This document shows, one piece after another, positions 17,769 through 26,593 of a stretch of DNA of 64,000 nt. Location: positions 1,494,973-1,558,972 of the forward strand of contig NZ_PDJD01000001.1 in assembly GCF_002563925.1 (NCBI RefSeq). Reading direction: 5' to 3'. This stretch comes from Serinibacter salmoneus. GTDB lineage: Bacteria > Actinomycetota > Actinomycetes > Actinomycetales > Beutenbergiaceae. Below the pieces are notes generated by a model, which worked only from the letters and a program-made list of their open reading frames with translations, ran no database searches and was not told the DNA's origin. A program made the position numbers and the translations under genes. The stretch's first letter is position 1. Each line of letters starts with the position of its first letter.

Positions 17769-18764
17769 GTGACGCCGTCGGAGGTGATCGTCCCCTCAGT
17801 GCTGGAGCACCTGCGCACCGTGCCTGACGGCGCAGCCTGGCTCTCCCGGCTCCCTCACCTGGTGGCGCGGGCAGCAGCGCGCTGGGATCTCGAGCTCGGA
17901 CCACCGTTCGAGGCGGGAAGCGTTGCCTGGACGGCGTTGGCGCGGGCCCGTGGCGAGCAGCGCTGGCCGTACGTGGTGAAGGTCTCCTACCCCCACCCCG
18001 AGGCAGCGCACGAGGCCGAGGCCCTGCTGCACTGGCACCATGCGGGTGCTCCGACCCTGATCGATGTGGAGCCGCAGGAGTGGGCGATGCTCATGCAGGC
18101 CATCCACCCCGGCACCCCGCTCTCGGCCCCGCAGTGGGGCGATGACCGGGCACTGCACGCCGGGGCGTCCCTGCTCGCCCGGTTGCACGACCGCGGCGCA
18201 CCGGCGCCCGGCTTCAGTTCGCTCGTGGAGGTCTCCCGCGGCTGGTGCGACCTGGTCACCGAGCGTGCAGCGCGCCACACCTGGGCACAGGTGGACGACT
18301 CGCTCGTGACCCAGATGCTGAGTCTGGTCTCGACCCTGACCACGACACCATCCCGCGGCTCGGTCCCCCTGGTGCCCTCGGTGCTGCTGCACGGCGACGC
18401 GAACCCGGGGAACATGCTTGCGGGCGACGGCGCCAACGGCGTGCAGTGGTTCGCGATCGACCCCAAGCCCCTGGTCGGAGACCCGGCATTCGACCCGCCA
18501 CCACTGATCGAGCAGGTCGGTGCCCCCTTCACGGCGCCGGATCAGGGGGCGGAACTGGCTCGGCGCGCGCGGCGCGTCGGGGCATGCACCCATGCGGCGC
18601 CGGAGCGGATCGCACAGTGGGGTCTGGTGCGTGCGGTGGAGACGACCCTGTGGATGGCAGAGTCGACGCCCGCCCACGACCGGGACTCCCGCCGCGCCCA
18701 GATGGAGCGTGCCTGGGCTCGTGCGCACGCGTGGCGGCGCGCTATCGCCCTGCTCGGCGACTAG
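17769..18764 (+). CDS. Aminoglycoside/hydroxyurea-type phosphotransferase (APH(6)-like)
   Basis: The 331-aa kinase-fold protein resembles the APH(6)/hydroxyurea phosphotransferase family. The catalytic loop is LHGDANPGNML, and the Mg-binding motif is IDPKPLVGDP, typical of the APH_6_hur group rather than the general APH family. Family members include streptomycin 6-kinase, but chromosomal homologs are common and resistance cannot be assumed. GTG start, 3 bp after trmL. Confidence 0.82.
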   Translation: MTPSEVIVPSVLEHLRTVPDGAAWLSRLPHLVARAAARWDLELGPPFEAGSVAWTALARARGEQRWPYVVKVSYPHPEAAHEAEALLHWHHAGAPTLIDVEPQEWAMLMQAIHPGTPLSAPQWGDDRALHAGASLLARLHDRGAPAPGFSSLVEVSRGWCDLVTERAARHTWAQVDDSLVTQMLSLVSTLTTTPSRGSVPLVPSVLLHGDANPGNMLAGDGANGVQWFAIDPKPLVGDPAFDPPPLIEQVGAPFTAPDQGAELARRARRVGACTHAAPERIAQWGLVRAVETTLWMAESTPAHDRDSRRAQMERAWARAHAWRRAIALLGD

Positions 18765-18807
18765 ATTCGATCCTGCCCCACCCGCACGCGACAGGAAGGC
18801 GGACCAC

Positions 18808-20088
18808 GTGAGCACCGACGGCTCCAGGCGCGCGAAGCAGTCGAGTGGGCGCGCGTCCCGGCGCACACTGCAGGCACGGGTCTCCTCCGGCGACCCCGGT
18901 AGCCGCGCGGCCAGGCGCCGCGCACTGCAGAACGCCGCCTCCTCCGACGTGACGCGCGAGGTGACCGCGGCGACCGGCCCGTTCCGCACCTCCGCCCCCG
19001 ACTGGCTGCGCCGCGCCGCCTCCTACTCCTGGCGACTGATCGTCGTGGTCATCGCGGTGGGGATCGTGGTCTTCGGCGCCCTGCAGGTCACGATCCCGCT
19101 CCTGGCGGTGTTCATCGCGCTGGTGTTCGCCTCGGTGCTGGAGCCGGTGGTCTCCTGGATGTCCCGCATCATGCCGCGGGCGCTCGCCACGGTGCTCACG
19201 CTCGTCCTGGCGATCGCGGTGTTCGCGGGGACGATCACCTACGTCGTGTACTCGGTCTCCCAGCAGGCCACCCGTTTGACGCGCGACTTCAACCGCGGCG
19301 TGAACGAGATCATCGAGTTCCTGGAGAACGGCCCGTTGCCGTTCACCATCACCAACGACGACATCACCGGGTGGATTCAGGACGGGCAGCAGTGGCTCGT
19401 GCAGCACAGCGGTGACATCGCCGGCACCGTTGCTGCGAATGCCGGCAGCGTGGCGGAGGTGTTCGCCACGATCGCGCTGGCGATCTTCGTGACGATCTTC
19501 TTCCTGCTCTCCGGGCGCAGCATGTGGATCTGGTTCCTCAACCAGCTCCCCAGCCGATCCCGGCTGACCATTCACGATGCCGCCGGCGCCGGCTGGTACA
19601 CCTTCGCCGGCTATGCCCGCGGCACGGTGATCATCGCGCTGATCGACGGCATCCTGGCCTACATCCTGCTGACGATCGTCGGGGTGCCACTGGCGGCGCC
19701 GCTGGCGGTGCTCGTCGTCATCGGCGCGTTCATCCCACTCGTGGGTGCGCCGGCGGCCATGATCATCGCCGCCGTGGTGGCCCTCGCCGCCAACGGCTTC
19801 GTTGCTGCACTGATCGTGACGATCGGGATCGCGGGCATCGGGCAGATCGAGGGACACGTGCTGCAGCCGCTGATCATGGGGCGGCAGGTCTCGCTGCACC
19901 CCGTCATCGTGGCTCTCGGAGTGACGGCCGGGACGTTCCTGGGCGGGCTGCTCGGCGCCGTCGTGGCGATCCCGATCATCTCCGTCACCTGGGCGGTGTA
20001 CAACCGGCTGCACCGCAACGATCCGCCGATCTCCGGGGACCTTCCCACGATCAAGGAGATCGTCGCGAAGGACCCGGTCATCACCTAG
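18808..20088 (+). CDS. AI-2E family transporter (TqsA/YdiK-like permease)
   Basis: The 426-aa membrane protein has a charged N-terminal cytosolic region of about 70 residues, then about eight transmembrane helices with the family pattern: GALQVTIPLLAVFIALVFA, a long amphipathic loop, GFVAALIVTIGIAGIGQIEGHVLQP and PVIVALGVTAGTFLGG. Proposed substrates of the family range from AI-2 export to Na+/H+ exchange; the substrate here is unknown. The GTG at 18808 has AGGAAGG 9-10 nt before it, which excludes the longer in-frame start. Confidence 0.88.
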   Translation: MSTDGSRRAKQSSGRASRRTLQARVSSGDPGSRAARRRALQNAASSDVTREVTAATGPFRTSAPDWLRRAASYSWRLIVVVIAVGIVVFGALQVTIPLLAVFIALVFASVLEPVVSWMSRIMPRALATVLTLVLAIAVFAGTITYVVYSVSQQATRLTRDFNRGVNEIIEFLENGPLPFTITNDDITGWIQDGQQWLVQHSGDIAGTVAANAGSVAEVFATIALAIFVTIFFLLSGRSMWIWFLNQLPSRSRLTIHDAAGAGWYTFAGYARGTVIIALIDGILAYILLTIVGVPLAAPLAVLVVIGAFIPLVGAPAAMIIAAVVALAANGFVAALIVTIGIAGIGQIEGHVLQPLIMGRQVSLHPVIVALGVTAGTFLGGLLGAVVAIPIISVTWAVYNRLHRNDPPISGDLPTIKEIVAKDPVIT

Positions 20089-20203
20089 CGCCACACCCGT
20101 GCCGCCACACCCCAGCGCCACCTGACCCCACCTCGCCACCCCACCCCACCTCGCCACCCCACCTCGCCGAACGATGGGTTGCGCACGATCCGACCAAGCA
20201 GAT

Positions 20204-20259
20204 CCGGCGTAACAGCACACTCGACGCAGGTCGACCGGCGCAACAGCACACTCGACGCA
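20204..20259. repeat. Near-perfect 25-bp direct repeat, 31-bp period
   Basis: Copies at 20204-20228 and 20235-20259 begin CCGGCG and contain AACAGCACACTCGACGCA; 24 of 25 bases match. A degenerate third copy (GGACACACTCGCCGCG) follows near 20274-20289. The preceding 20095-20170 is C-rich with repeated CACCTCGCCACC. The repeats lie in the gap between convergent genes; no gene is seen in 20089-20299. Confidence 0.7.
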
Positions 20260-20299
20260 CGGGGGTTGCCTAAGGACACACTCGCCGCGACAGTGGCGG

Positions 20300-23200
20300 C
20301 TACTGGAAATCGCGGGACGTCGTCGCGACGGTGAGCGGGAGCGTGCGCATCGAGTCCGCCATGAGGTTCACCACGCCGTCGACCCGCTCGATGATGCCGC
20401 GCACCACGAGTCCCCGGCTGCGCATCGCGGTGCGGCGGTGCCGCAGCCAGAGTCCGGCGGAGCAGATCACGTTGAGCATCCCGGTCTCGTCCTCCAGTGA
20501 CAGGAACGTCACCCCCTGCGCCGTGCCCGGGCGTTGGCGGTGAGTGACGACCCCGCCGACCTCGATCCGGCTGCCCTCCGCGACCGCCACGAGGCTCGAG
20601 ACCGGCCGCACCCCCTGCGCCCGCAGCGCGGGGCGGGCGAAGTGGACCGGGTGGTAGTCGGGTGAGAGTCCGCTGGCCCAGACATCCGCCACCGCGGTCT
20701 CGGCAGCGCTGAGCTCCGGCAGGGCGGGCGCCTGCGACCCGACGGTCGTGCCCACCAACACGTCCTGCACCCAGGCGGCACCCGCCCCGCGGAAGGTCCG
20801 GCCCGACTCCGCGCCCAGGGTGCCCGCGCCCCACAGGGCCTGCCGCCTACTCCCCCCGAAGCACTCCAGCGCTCCGGCCGTGGCCAGTGCCTCCAGGTGG
20901 CGGGCGGTCAGGCCGGCGCGACGTGCAAGGTCCGCGGCATCGGTGAACGGACGCTGCTCGCGGGCCGCGACGATCCGCTCGGCCGTCGCGGTGCCGATCC
21001 CCCGGATCGGCGCCAGCCCGAGCCGGATCGCCAGGGCGCGATTCTCCTGGGCCCAGGTCGGCTCCGGCGAGGTCTCCCCGGATGAGGTGGCCGCTCGTCC
21101 CCGGTCCTGCAGCCAGGTCTCGCGGGCGAAGGTCGGCCGTGGCCGCAGCCCGCGGACGCCGTCGTGCCCTGCGCCGTCGTGCTCCACACTCGCGTGCACG
21201 CCGGAGACGTCCACCCGGGCGCGGCGCACGGTGATGCCGTGGCGGCGGGCGTCGGCGACCAGGGAGGCCGGGGAGTAGAAGCCCATGGGTTGCGCGCCGA
21301 GCAGCCCGGCGTAGAACGCCTCCGGGTGGTGCACCTTCAGCCAGGCGGAGGCGTAGACCAGGTAGGCGAAGGAGAAGGCATGCGACTCCGGGAACCCGAA
21401 GTCGGCGAACGCCTTGAGCTTGTCGTAGATCGCCTCCGCCACCTCGCCGTGGATCCCGTTGCGCGCCAGACCCTCCAGCAGTCGACCGCGCAGCGCCTCC
21501 ATCCGCTCGATGGACCGCTTGGACCCCATGGCGCGGCGGAGCTGGTCGGCCTCGGACGCGGAGAACCCGGCGGCGTCGATCGCGATCTGCATGAGTTGCT
21601 CCTGGAACAGCGGCACGCCGAGGGTCTTGGCGAGCGCGGGCTCCAGCAGCGGGTGCAGGTAGGTCACCGGCTCCCGGCCGTTCTTGCGGTTGATGAACGG
21701 GTGCACGGCATCGCCCTGGATGGGTCCGGGGCGGATCAGCGCCACCTCGATGACGATGTCGTAGAAGCACTGCGGGCGCAGCCGCGGCAGGGTGGCGATC
21801 TGGGCGCGGGACTCCACCTGGAAGACCCCGACGGTGTCCGCGGCGCACAGCAGGTCGTAGACGCCCGGGTCCTCCTGCGGCAGGCCGTGCAGGGTGAGTT
21901 CTTCCCCCTCGGTGCGCGCGACCTCCTGGAAGGCCAGGCGCAGCGCGGTCAGCATCCCCAGGCCCAGCAGGTCGAACTTCACCAGACCGGCATCGGCGCA
22001 GTCCTCCTTGTCCCACTGCAGCACCGTGCGGCCGGGCATCGTGGCCCACTCCACCGGGCACACCTCGATCACCGGTTTGTCGCACATCACCATCCCGCCG
22101 GAGTGGATGCCCAGGTGGCGGGGCAGCCGCAACATCTGCTCCGCGGCATCCAGCACGTGCTCGGGGATCTCGCCGATGTCCTGTGCGCTGGGCGGGGTGT
22201 GGCGGGGTGGCGCGGGATCGTGACTATCCACACCACGCTCGGGGCGGGATCCCGGCGGGCTCTCCCCGCCCTGCTGCCACCAGGGACGGGTGGGTGCCGG
22301 GCCGCGCAGGCTGCCCCACCGCTCCAGGCCCTTGGACCACGCGTCCTGCTGCCCGGTGTCGTACCCGAAGGCGCGGGCGGCGTCCCGCACCGCGGAGCGA
22401 GGCCGGTAGGAGATGACGTTCGCCACCTGGGCGGCGTACTCGCGGCCGTAGCGCTCGTACACGAACTGGATCGCCTCCTCGCGCCGCTGCGACTCGATGT
22501 CCAGGTCGATGTCGGGTGGTCCGGCGCGCCCGTCGGAGAGGAACCGCTCGAACAGGAGTTTGTGCTGCACCGCGTCCACCGCGGTGATGCCCAGGGCGAA
22601 GCAGACCGCGGAGTTGGCGGCGCTCCCCCGCCCCTGGCACAGGATCCCCCGGTCGCGACAGAACCCGACGATCTCGGCGACGATGAGGAAATACCCCGGG
22701 AAGTCGAGCCGGGTGATGAGGTCGAGCTCGCGTTCCAGCGTCGCGTAGGCATCGGGGTGACGCGGCGCCTCGGGTGGCCCGTACTTCTCCCGCGCCCCCC
22801 GCATGGTCAGGGCCCGCAGCCAACTCGCCTCGGTGTGCCCCTCGGGCACCGGGTACGGGGGCAGGTTCGGCGCCACCAGGGCCAGGTCGAACGCGCACTC
22901 GGCCCCCAGTCGTGCCGCCGCCGCCACCGCCTCGGGATGGCGACGGTGCCGGCGCAGCATCTCCGCGCCGCTGCGCAGGTGCGCGGGTGCGGGTGGCAGC
23001 CACCCGTCGATCTCCTCCAGGCTGGAGCGGGCACGGACGGCGGCCAGCACATCGGCCAGGCGGGCATCGCGCGGGCGCGCGGCGTGCACGGCGCCCGTGG
23101 CCACCGCGGGCAGCCCGACGGCGTGGGCCAGGTCCACCAGCGCATCGCACCGGGCGGCATCGGCCGGGCGGGCCAGGTCGGTGATCTCCACGGCCACGTT

Positions 23201-23827
23201 CTCCCGCCCGAACAGGGAGACCAGTCGCTCCAGCTCGCTGCGAGCCGCGGCCAGGTCCCAGCGCTGCGGATCGTCCGGTGCGCCGTTCTCCAGGGCCCGG
23301 CGCACCGCACCTTTGCGGCACCCGGTCAGCACCAGCCAGGTCCCGCCGGCGAGATCGGCGAGATGCTCCACGGGGTCGCCCGTGCTGCCACCCACCGGAC
23401 CCGCAGGGTCCATCGGGACTATCGGGTCCACCTGGCCGAGCGGGTCGAGCAGGTTTCCCGCGTAGTCCCGGGCTCCCTTGCGCCCCGTGGCCAGGTGCGC
23501 GCTCGCGATGGCACGCGAGAGCCGGGCATACCCCTCCGGTCCGCGCGCCAGCGCCACCAGGTGGGTGGCATCCGGATCCGGCACACCGGTGATCGGGGTG
23601 CGCTCGTGCGTGCTCAGTTCCGCGCCGATCACGGCGGGCAGACCCGCGGTGCGCGCCGCCTGCGCGAACCGCACCGCCCCGTACAGACCGTCATGGTCGG
23701 TGATCGCCAGGGCGTCCAGCCCCAGGTGCACGGCCTGGGCCACGAGGTCCTCGGGTTGGTTCGCGCCGTCGAGGAAACTGAACGCGGTGTGGGCGTGCAG
23801 TTCGGCGTAGGGGACGTGGTCAGTCAT
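20300..23827 (-). CDS. dnaE2: Error-prone DNA polymerase III alpha DnaE2 (ImuC)
   Basis: DnaE2 is the SOS-induced C-family polymerase that performs mutagenic lesion bypass with ImuA' and ImuB. The 1175-aa protein has an N-terminal PHP domain (AELHAHTAFSFLDGA, ITDHDGLYG), the palm with catalytic carboxylates in PDIDLDIES, the HLGIHSGGMV and ADFGFPESHAFSFAYL motifs, a helix-hairpin-helix GIGTATAERI and a C-terminal OB fold. A Pro/Arg-rich insert of about 35 residues lies between the palm and DIGEIPE. The ATG at 23827 overlaps the end of imuB by 8 bp; the open frame upstream is imuB antiphase. Confidence 0.95.
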   Translation of the reverse strand: MTDHVPYAELHAHTAFSFLDGANQPEDLVAQAVHLGLDALAITDHDGLYGAVRFAQAARTAGLPAVIGAELSTHERTPITGVPDPDATHLVALARGPEGYARLSRAIASAHLATGRKGARDYAGNLLDPLGQVDPIVPMDPAGPVGGSTGDPVEHLADLAGGTWLVLTGCRKGAVRRALENGAPDDPQRWDLAAARSELERLVSLFGRENVAVEITDLARPADAARCDALVDLAHAVGLPAVATGAVHAARPRDARLADVLAAVRARSSLEEIDGWLPPAPAHLRSGAEMLRRHRRHPEAVAAAARLGAECAFDLALVAPNLPPYPVPEGHTEASWLRALTMRGAREKYGPPEAPRHPDAYATLERELDLITRLDFPGYFLIVAEIVGFCRDRGILCQGRGSAANSAVCFALGITAVDAVQHKLLFERFLSDGRAGPPDIDLDIESQRREEAIQFVYERYGREYAAQVANVISYRPRSAVRDAARAFGYDTGQQDAWSKGLERWGSLRGPAPTRPWWQQGGESPPGSRPERGVDSHDPAPPRHTPPSAQDIGEIPEHVLDAAEQMLRLPRHLGIHSGGMVMCDKPVIEVCPVEWATMPGRTVLQWDKEDCADAGLVKFDLLGLGMLTALRLAFQEVARTEGEELTLHGLPQEDPGVYDLLCAADTVGVFQVESRAQIATLPRLRPQCFYDIVIEVALIRPGPIQGDAVHPFINRKNGREPVTYLHPLLEPALAKTLGVPLFQEQLMQIAIDAAGFSASEADQLRRAMGSKRSIERMEALRGRLLEGLARNGIHGEVAEAIYDKLKAFADFGFPESHAFSFAYLVYASAWLKVHHPEAFYAGLLGAQPMGFYSPASLVADARRHGITVRRARVDVSGVHASVEHDGAGHDGVRGLRPRPTFARETWLQDRGRAATSSGETSPEPTWAQENRALAIRLGLAPIRGIGTATAERIVAAREQRPFTDAADLARRAGLTARHLEALATAGALECFGGSRRQALWGAGTLGAESGRTFRGAGAAWVQDVLVGTTVGSQAPALPELSAAETAVADVWASGLSPDYHPVHFARPALRAQGVRPVSSLVAVAEGSRIEVGGVVTHRQRPGTAQGVTFLSLEDETGMLNVICSAGLWLRHRRTAMRSRGLVVRGIIERVDGVVNLMADSMRTLPLTVATTSRDFQ

Positions 23828-25505
23828 GAACGCCCTCCACCCACCAGGCGCCCTGGCGATGGACCAGCAGGACCACGCCGCTGCCCTGGTGCCGCTCCAC
23901 CTCCACCTGGAGCCACGCGCCCCGCGACCCCTGGCTCCACCAGCGTTCACTGACGGGCCAGGGCCCGGCCCACGCGCGCACCCGCCAGGGCGAGGGGGTG
24001 AGCCACCCCACCGCCTCGGCGGGGGTCAGAAGCGCGGGGACCGGCTCCCCGGTGATAGGAGCGGACGGGGGCCTCGCGGCCACGAACGCACCGCCGGGGT
24101 TCACCCCGATCGGAGCGCCACCTGCGGTCATCAGGGTGCATCCCGGTGCCGTGGTGGGGACGATCGTGGGCAGCGGCGGCGGGATGCGCCCGGGCCAGGG
24201 CGCGTCGAGCCGCCGCCGGGGCACGGCCTCATCGCCCCAGGCGACCACGCGGACCCGGTCCCGGGGCGTGCGCCCGCCCTCGGGCACGGGGACCAGCACA
24301 CGCTCGGCACCCAGCAGCCCCTGCACTCGCAGGGCGGCGCGCTGCGCCTGCACCTGCCCGCGCCCCTGCCTACCCCACAGTCCCTCCTGGGCCGCGCCCG
24401 CCGCAGTGATCTCCCGCGCCGCGATCTCGATACGGCTCAGCGGCGCGCTCGGCGCCCGACCGCTGCGACCGTCCAACCACCCCTCGAGCTGCCACCGCAC
24501 CCGGTCGGTGAGTTCCCGCGCGGTCAGGGCACCGTCGATGCGCCAACTGCGCACGAGCTCCGCCCCGGTGGTGGTGCGGGCAGTCACCTCGAGCCGGCCG
24601 CAGATCGCTCCGCGGCGCAGCAGTGTGCTCTGCAGATCCTCGGCCAGGCGCCTGGCGGCGAAGGCCGCGGTATCGATACGGGCGGCCGGGGGGTCGAGGT
24701 CGCTGGTGACGGCGACGTCGGGATCGGGCCGGTGGACCGAGGGACGCCGGGCGTCCAGCCCGCGGGCCAGCCGCTGGCCGCGCACCCCGAGATCCCCGAA
24801 CCGCGCCGCGACGTCGCTGGTGCGCAGCGCCGCGACGTCCCCCAGTCGCACGAGGCCGAGGCGGCGCAGCAGATCCACGAGGTCGCTCCAGGCGGCCGAG
24901 GAATCCCGGGTGGTGGCGGCGTGCAGCAGGCTGCGCACATCACGCTCGGCGAGGTACTCACGCGCCCGTCCCGCAGGGACCACCACGCCGTCCCTGGCCG
25001 CGAGCACCGCCGCGAGGTAGCCCTCGGCGACCCCCACCTGACACTCCACCCGCGCCTGCTCGGCCACCGCACCCACCAACCCCGAACCGAGTGCCTCATC
25101 TCCCCCGGCATAACGCGAGGGGCCCGGTGAGGCGAACAGCACCATGCCCGGACGGACCACCTCGAGGTCGGCGACCACCTCGTCACACGCCTGCACCACC
25201 TCCTCGAAGGTGCGCACGTCACGTCCCGGGTCCGCGGGCACGAGGAGCAGCTCGGGGCACAGTTGCTGAGCACTGCGCCGCCGCATCCCGCGCCGCACCC
25301 CGAGGGCACGGGCCGGCGCGGAGGCCGCCACGATGCCGCGGGCGTCGTGCACGGCGACGGGGAGGTCGGCCGGGATCTGCTGCTGCGCCATCGCCGCCAC
25401 GACGGGCCAGTCCGGTACCCACAGCACGCCAAGCCGCGGGGTCTGCTCCGCGCCGGATCGAGACCTGGGAGTCTCCTCGGCACGAAGAGCGGGAACGGCG
25501 CCCAT
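23820..25505 (-). CDS. imuB: Y-family polymerase-like mutasome adaptor ImuB
   Basis: ImuB is a catalytically dead Y-family polymerase that links DnaE2 to the sliding clamp. The 561-aa protein starts its polymerase-like fold with LGVLWVPDWPVVAA, where the metal-binding Asp of active Y polymerases is absent, as in known ImuB proteins. QEGLWG near residue 373 matches the clamp-binding QxxLWG element described for mycobacterial ImuB. The C-terminal part (about 400-561) is rich in Trp and Pro. The ATG at 25505 overlaps the imuA' stop by one base (TGATG). Confidence 0.9.
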   Translation of the reverse strand: MGAVPALRAEETPRSRSGAEQTPRLGVLWVPDWPVVAAMAQQQIPADLPVAVHDARGIVAASAPARALGVRRGMRRRSAQQLCPELLLVPADPGRDVRTFEEVVQACDEVVADLEVVRPGMVLFASPGPSRYAGGDEALGSGLVGAVAEQARVECQVGVAEGYLAAVLAARDGVVVPAGRAREYLAERDVRSLLHAATTRDSSAAWSDLVDLLRRLGLVRLGDVAALRTSDVAARFGDLGVRGQRLARGLDARRPSVHRPDPDVAVTSDLDPPAARIDTAAFAARRLAEDLQSTLLRRGAICGRLEVTARTTTGAELVRSWRIDGALTARELTDRVRWQLEGWLDGRSGRAPSAPLSRIEIAAREITAAGAAQEGLWGRQGRGQVQAQRAALRVQGLLGAERVLVPVPEGGRTPRDRVRVVAWGDEAVPRRRLDAPWPGRIPPPLPTIVPTTAPGCTLMTAGGAPIGVNPGGAFVAARPPSAPITGEPVPALLTPAEAVGWLTPSPWRVRAWAGPWPVSERWWSQGSRGAWLQVEVERHQGSGVVLLVHRQGAWWVEGVHD

Positions 25506-26332
25506 CAGCCGGCCCTCCGTTCGGCGAGGCCGTGCGCGGTACCCGCCGGCGCGGTCACCGGGACCGGTCGCTCGTGCGCCGCCATGAGTCGGGTGCCCGT
25601 GCCCTCCCTGCCGATGACGACCTCGCAGGTACGGGGGATGTCGATGCCTCGGCCGCTGCCGACCACGACCATGCGTTCCTCGCGCAGGTGCCCCCCGCCC
25701 GGCTTCAGCCCCTCCCAGCGTTGCTGCTGGGCCTGCAGGCGGACATCGGCGCCCTCCCAGGAGGTGGTGGCGATCAGGATGGCGCCCCGATGCCGGATCC
25801 GGGCACCGAGTGCTCGCCGGTCCCGGGCCTCCAGCGCCCGGCACGGGCCGAGTACCACGATGTCGAAGCCGTCCACCAGCGCGCCGAGCACGTCGGGCGC
25901 CTGCGGACCGGGATCGGGGATGAGCACGAGGCGTGCGGGATCGATTCCCGCGTCCACAGCGGCGGCCAGTCCCAGCTCGGGGCGTGCCACCATCACGCAC
26001 CAGGCCCCCTGCACGCTGAGGTGCGCCACGAGGTGCAGCAGCAGCGAGGTGGACCCGGTCACCGAGACGCTCGACCCTCGACGGATCCCCGGCAGCGCCG
26101 GTCGCAGCGCCTCCGGGATCCCCAGCCAGCCCTCGGGGAGGGCTGCTGCGTCACTGGGCTCGCCCGCCGGACGCGCCGCGCGAGGTTCCGCGTCGACCTC
26201 CACAGCGAAGTGCTCCACGGGTCGTAGGCCGGTCGCGGTCTCCGCCTCCGCCAGGGCGCGCCGGACCCGCTCGGCGCGTTCGGCACGATCGCCGCGCCCG
26301 CGTTCCCCGACCGCGAGGTCCTGCTCTGCCAT
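25505..26332 (-). CDS. imuA': Mutasome accessory protein ImuA'
   Basis: The 275-aa protein is the RecA-like first member of the imuA'-imuB-dnaE2 cassette. It has the RecA-fold segment SVSVTGSTSLLLHLVAHL where the Walker A Gly-Lys-Thr is missing, followed by GAWCVMVARPELG and a hydrophobic strand FDIVVLG, so ATP binding is unlikely. It works with ImuB and DnaE2 in damage-induced mutagenesis. The ATG at 26332 is chosen over a GTG at 26344 because GGAGG precedes it by about 6 nt. A LexA box lies 29 bp upstream. Confidence 0.85.
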   Translation of the reverse strand: MAEQDLAVGERGRGDRAERAERVRRALAEAETATGLRPVEHFAVEVDAEPRAARPAGEPSDAAALPEGWLGIPEALRPALPGIRRGSSVSVTGSTSLLLHLVAHLSVQGAWCVMVARPELGLAAAVDAGIDPARLVLIPDPGPQAPDVLGALVDGFDIVVLGPCRALEARDRRALGARIRHRGAILIATTSWEGADVRLQAQQQRWEGLKPGGGHLREERMVVVGSGRGIDIPRTCEVVIGREGTGTRLMAAHERPVPVTAPAGTAHGLAERRAG

Positions 26333-26360
26333 TCCCGCCTCCACTCACGCACCACAGATG

Positions 26361-26374
26361 CGAACACCTGTTCG
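26361..26374. promoter_or_regulatory. LexA (SOS) box of the imuA'-imuB-dnaE2 operon
   Basis: CGAACACCTGTTCG is an inverted repeat (CGAAC/GTTCG, 4-bp centre) matching the Gram-positive LexA operator CGAAC-N4-GTTCG. It sits just downstream of a candidate -10, in a position to block initiation, and 29 bp before the imuA' ATG. Confidence 0.9.
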
Positions 26375-26387
26375 ATAGTGCATGTCT

Positions 26388-26417
26388 AGTAGACGGGTCT
26401 GACATACTCACTGTCAA
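26388..26417 (-). promoter_or_regulatory. Candidate promoter of the imuA' operon
   Basis: TTGACA (26417-26412) and TCTACT (26393-26388) are separated by 18 bp on the minus strand, and the LexA box begins 13 bp further on. No gene is seen in 26375-26593 apart from this. Confidence 0.6.
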
Positions 26418-26593
26418 TGCGGCCACGAGGTAGCCGGGCACGAACCGCGACGCCACGCGTCGACCGAGCCGCCGGTCGATCCCTCCTCGAGCCATCAAGG
26501 CGTTGGAGGACTGGGCGATCACGCACCTGGCGAGGTGCTGCAGGCGCGCGAGGCCTACGACGCGGCACACCCCGCCTGACGAACGCTGCCGGA

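Noticed and set aside
17769-18764. Acquired aminoglycoside resistance gene
   Set aside because: Composition and setting match the chromosome and no mobile element is near; family resemblance alone does not show resistance.
20204-20289. CRISPR array
   Set aside because: Only two good copies with a 31-bp period, leaving spacers of about 6 bp, and no cas genes.
21164-23953. Plus-strand open frame of 929 codons
   Set aside because: Antisense to dnaE2, which has clear polymerase motifs; the plus translation shows no family features.
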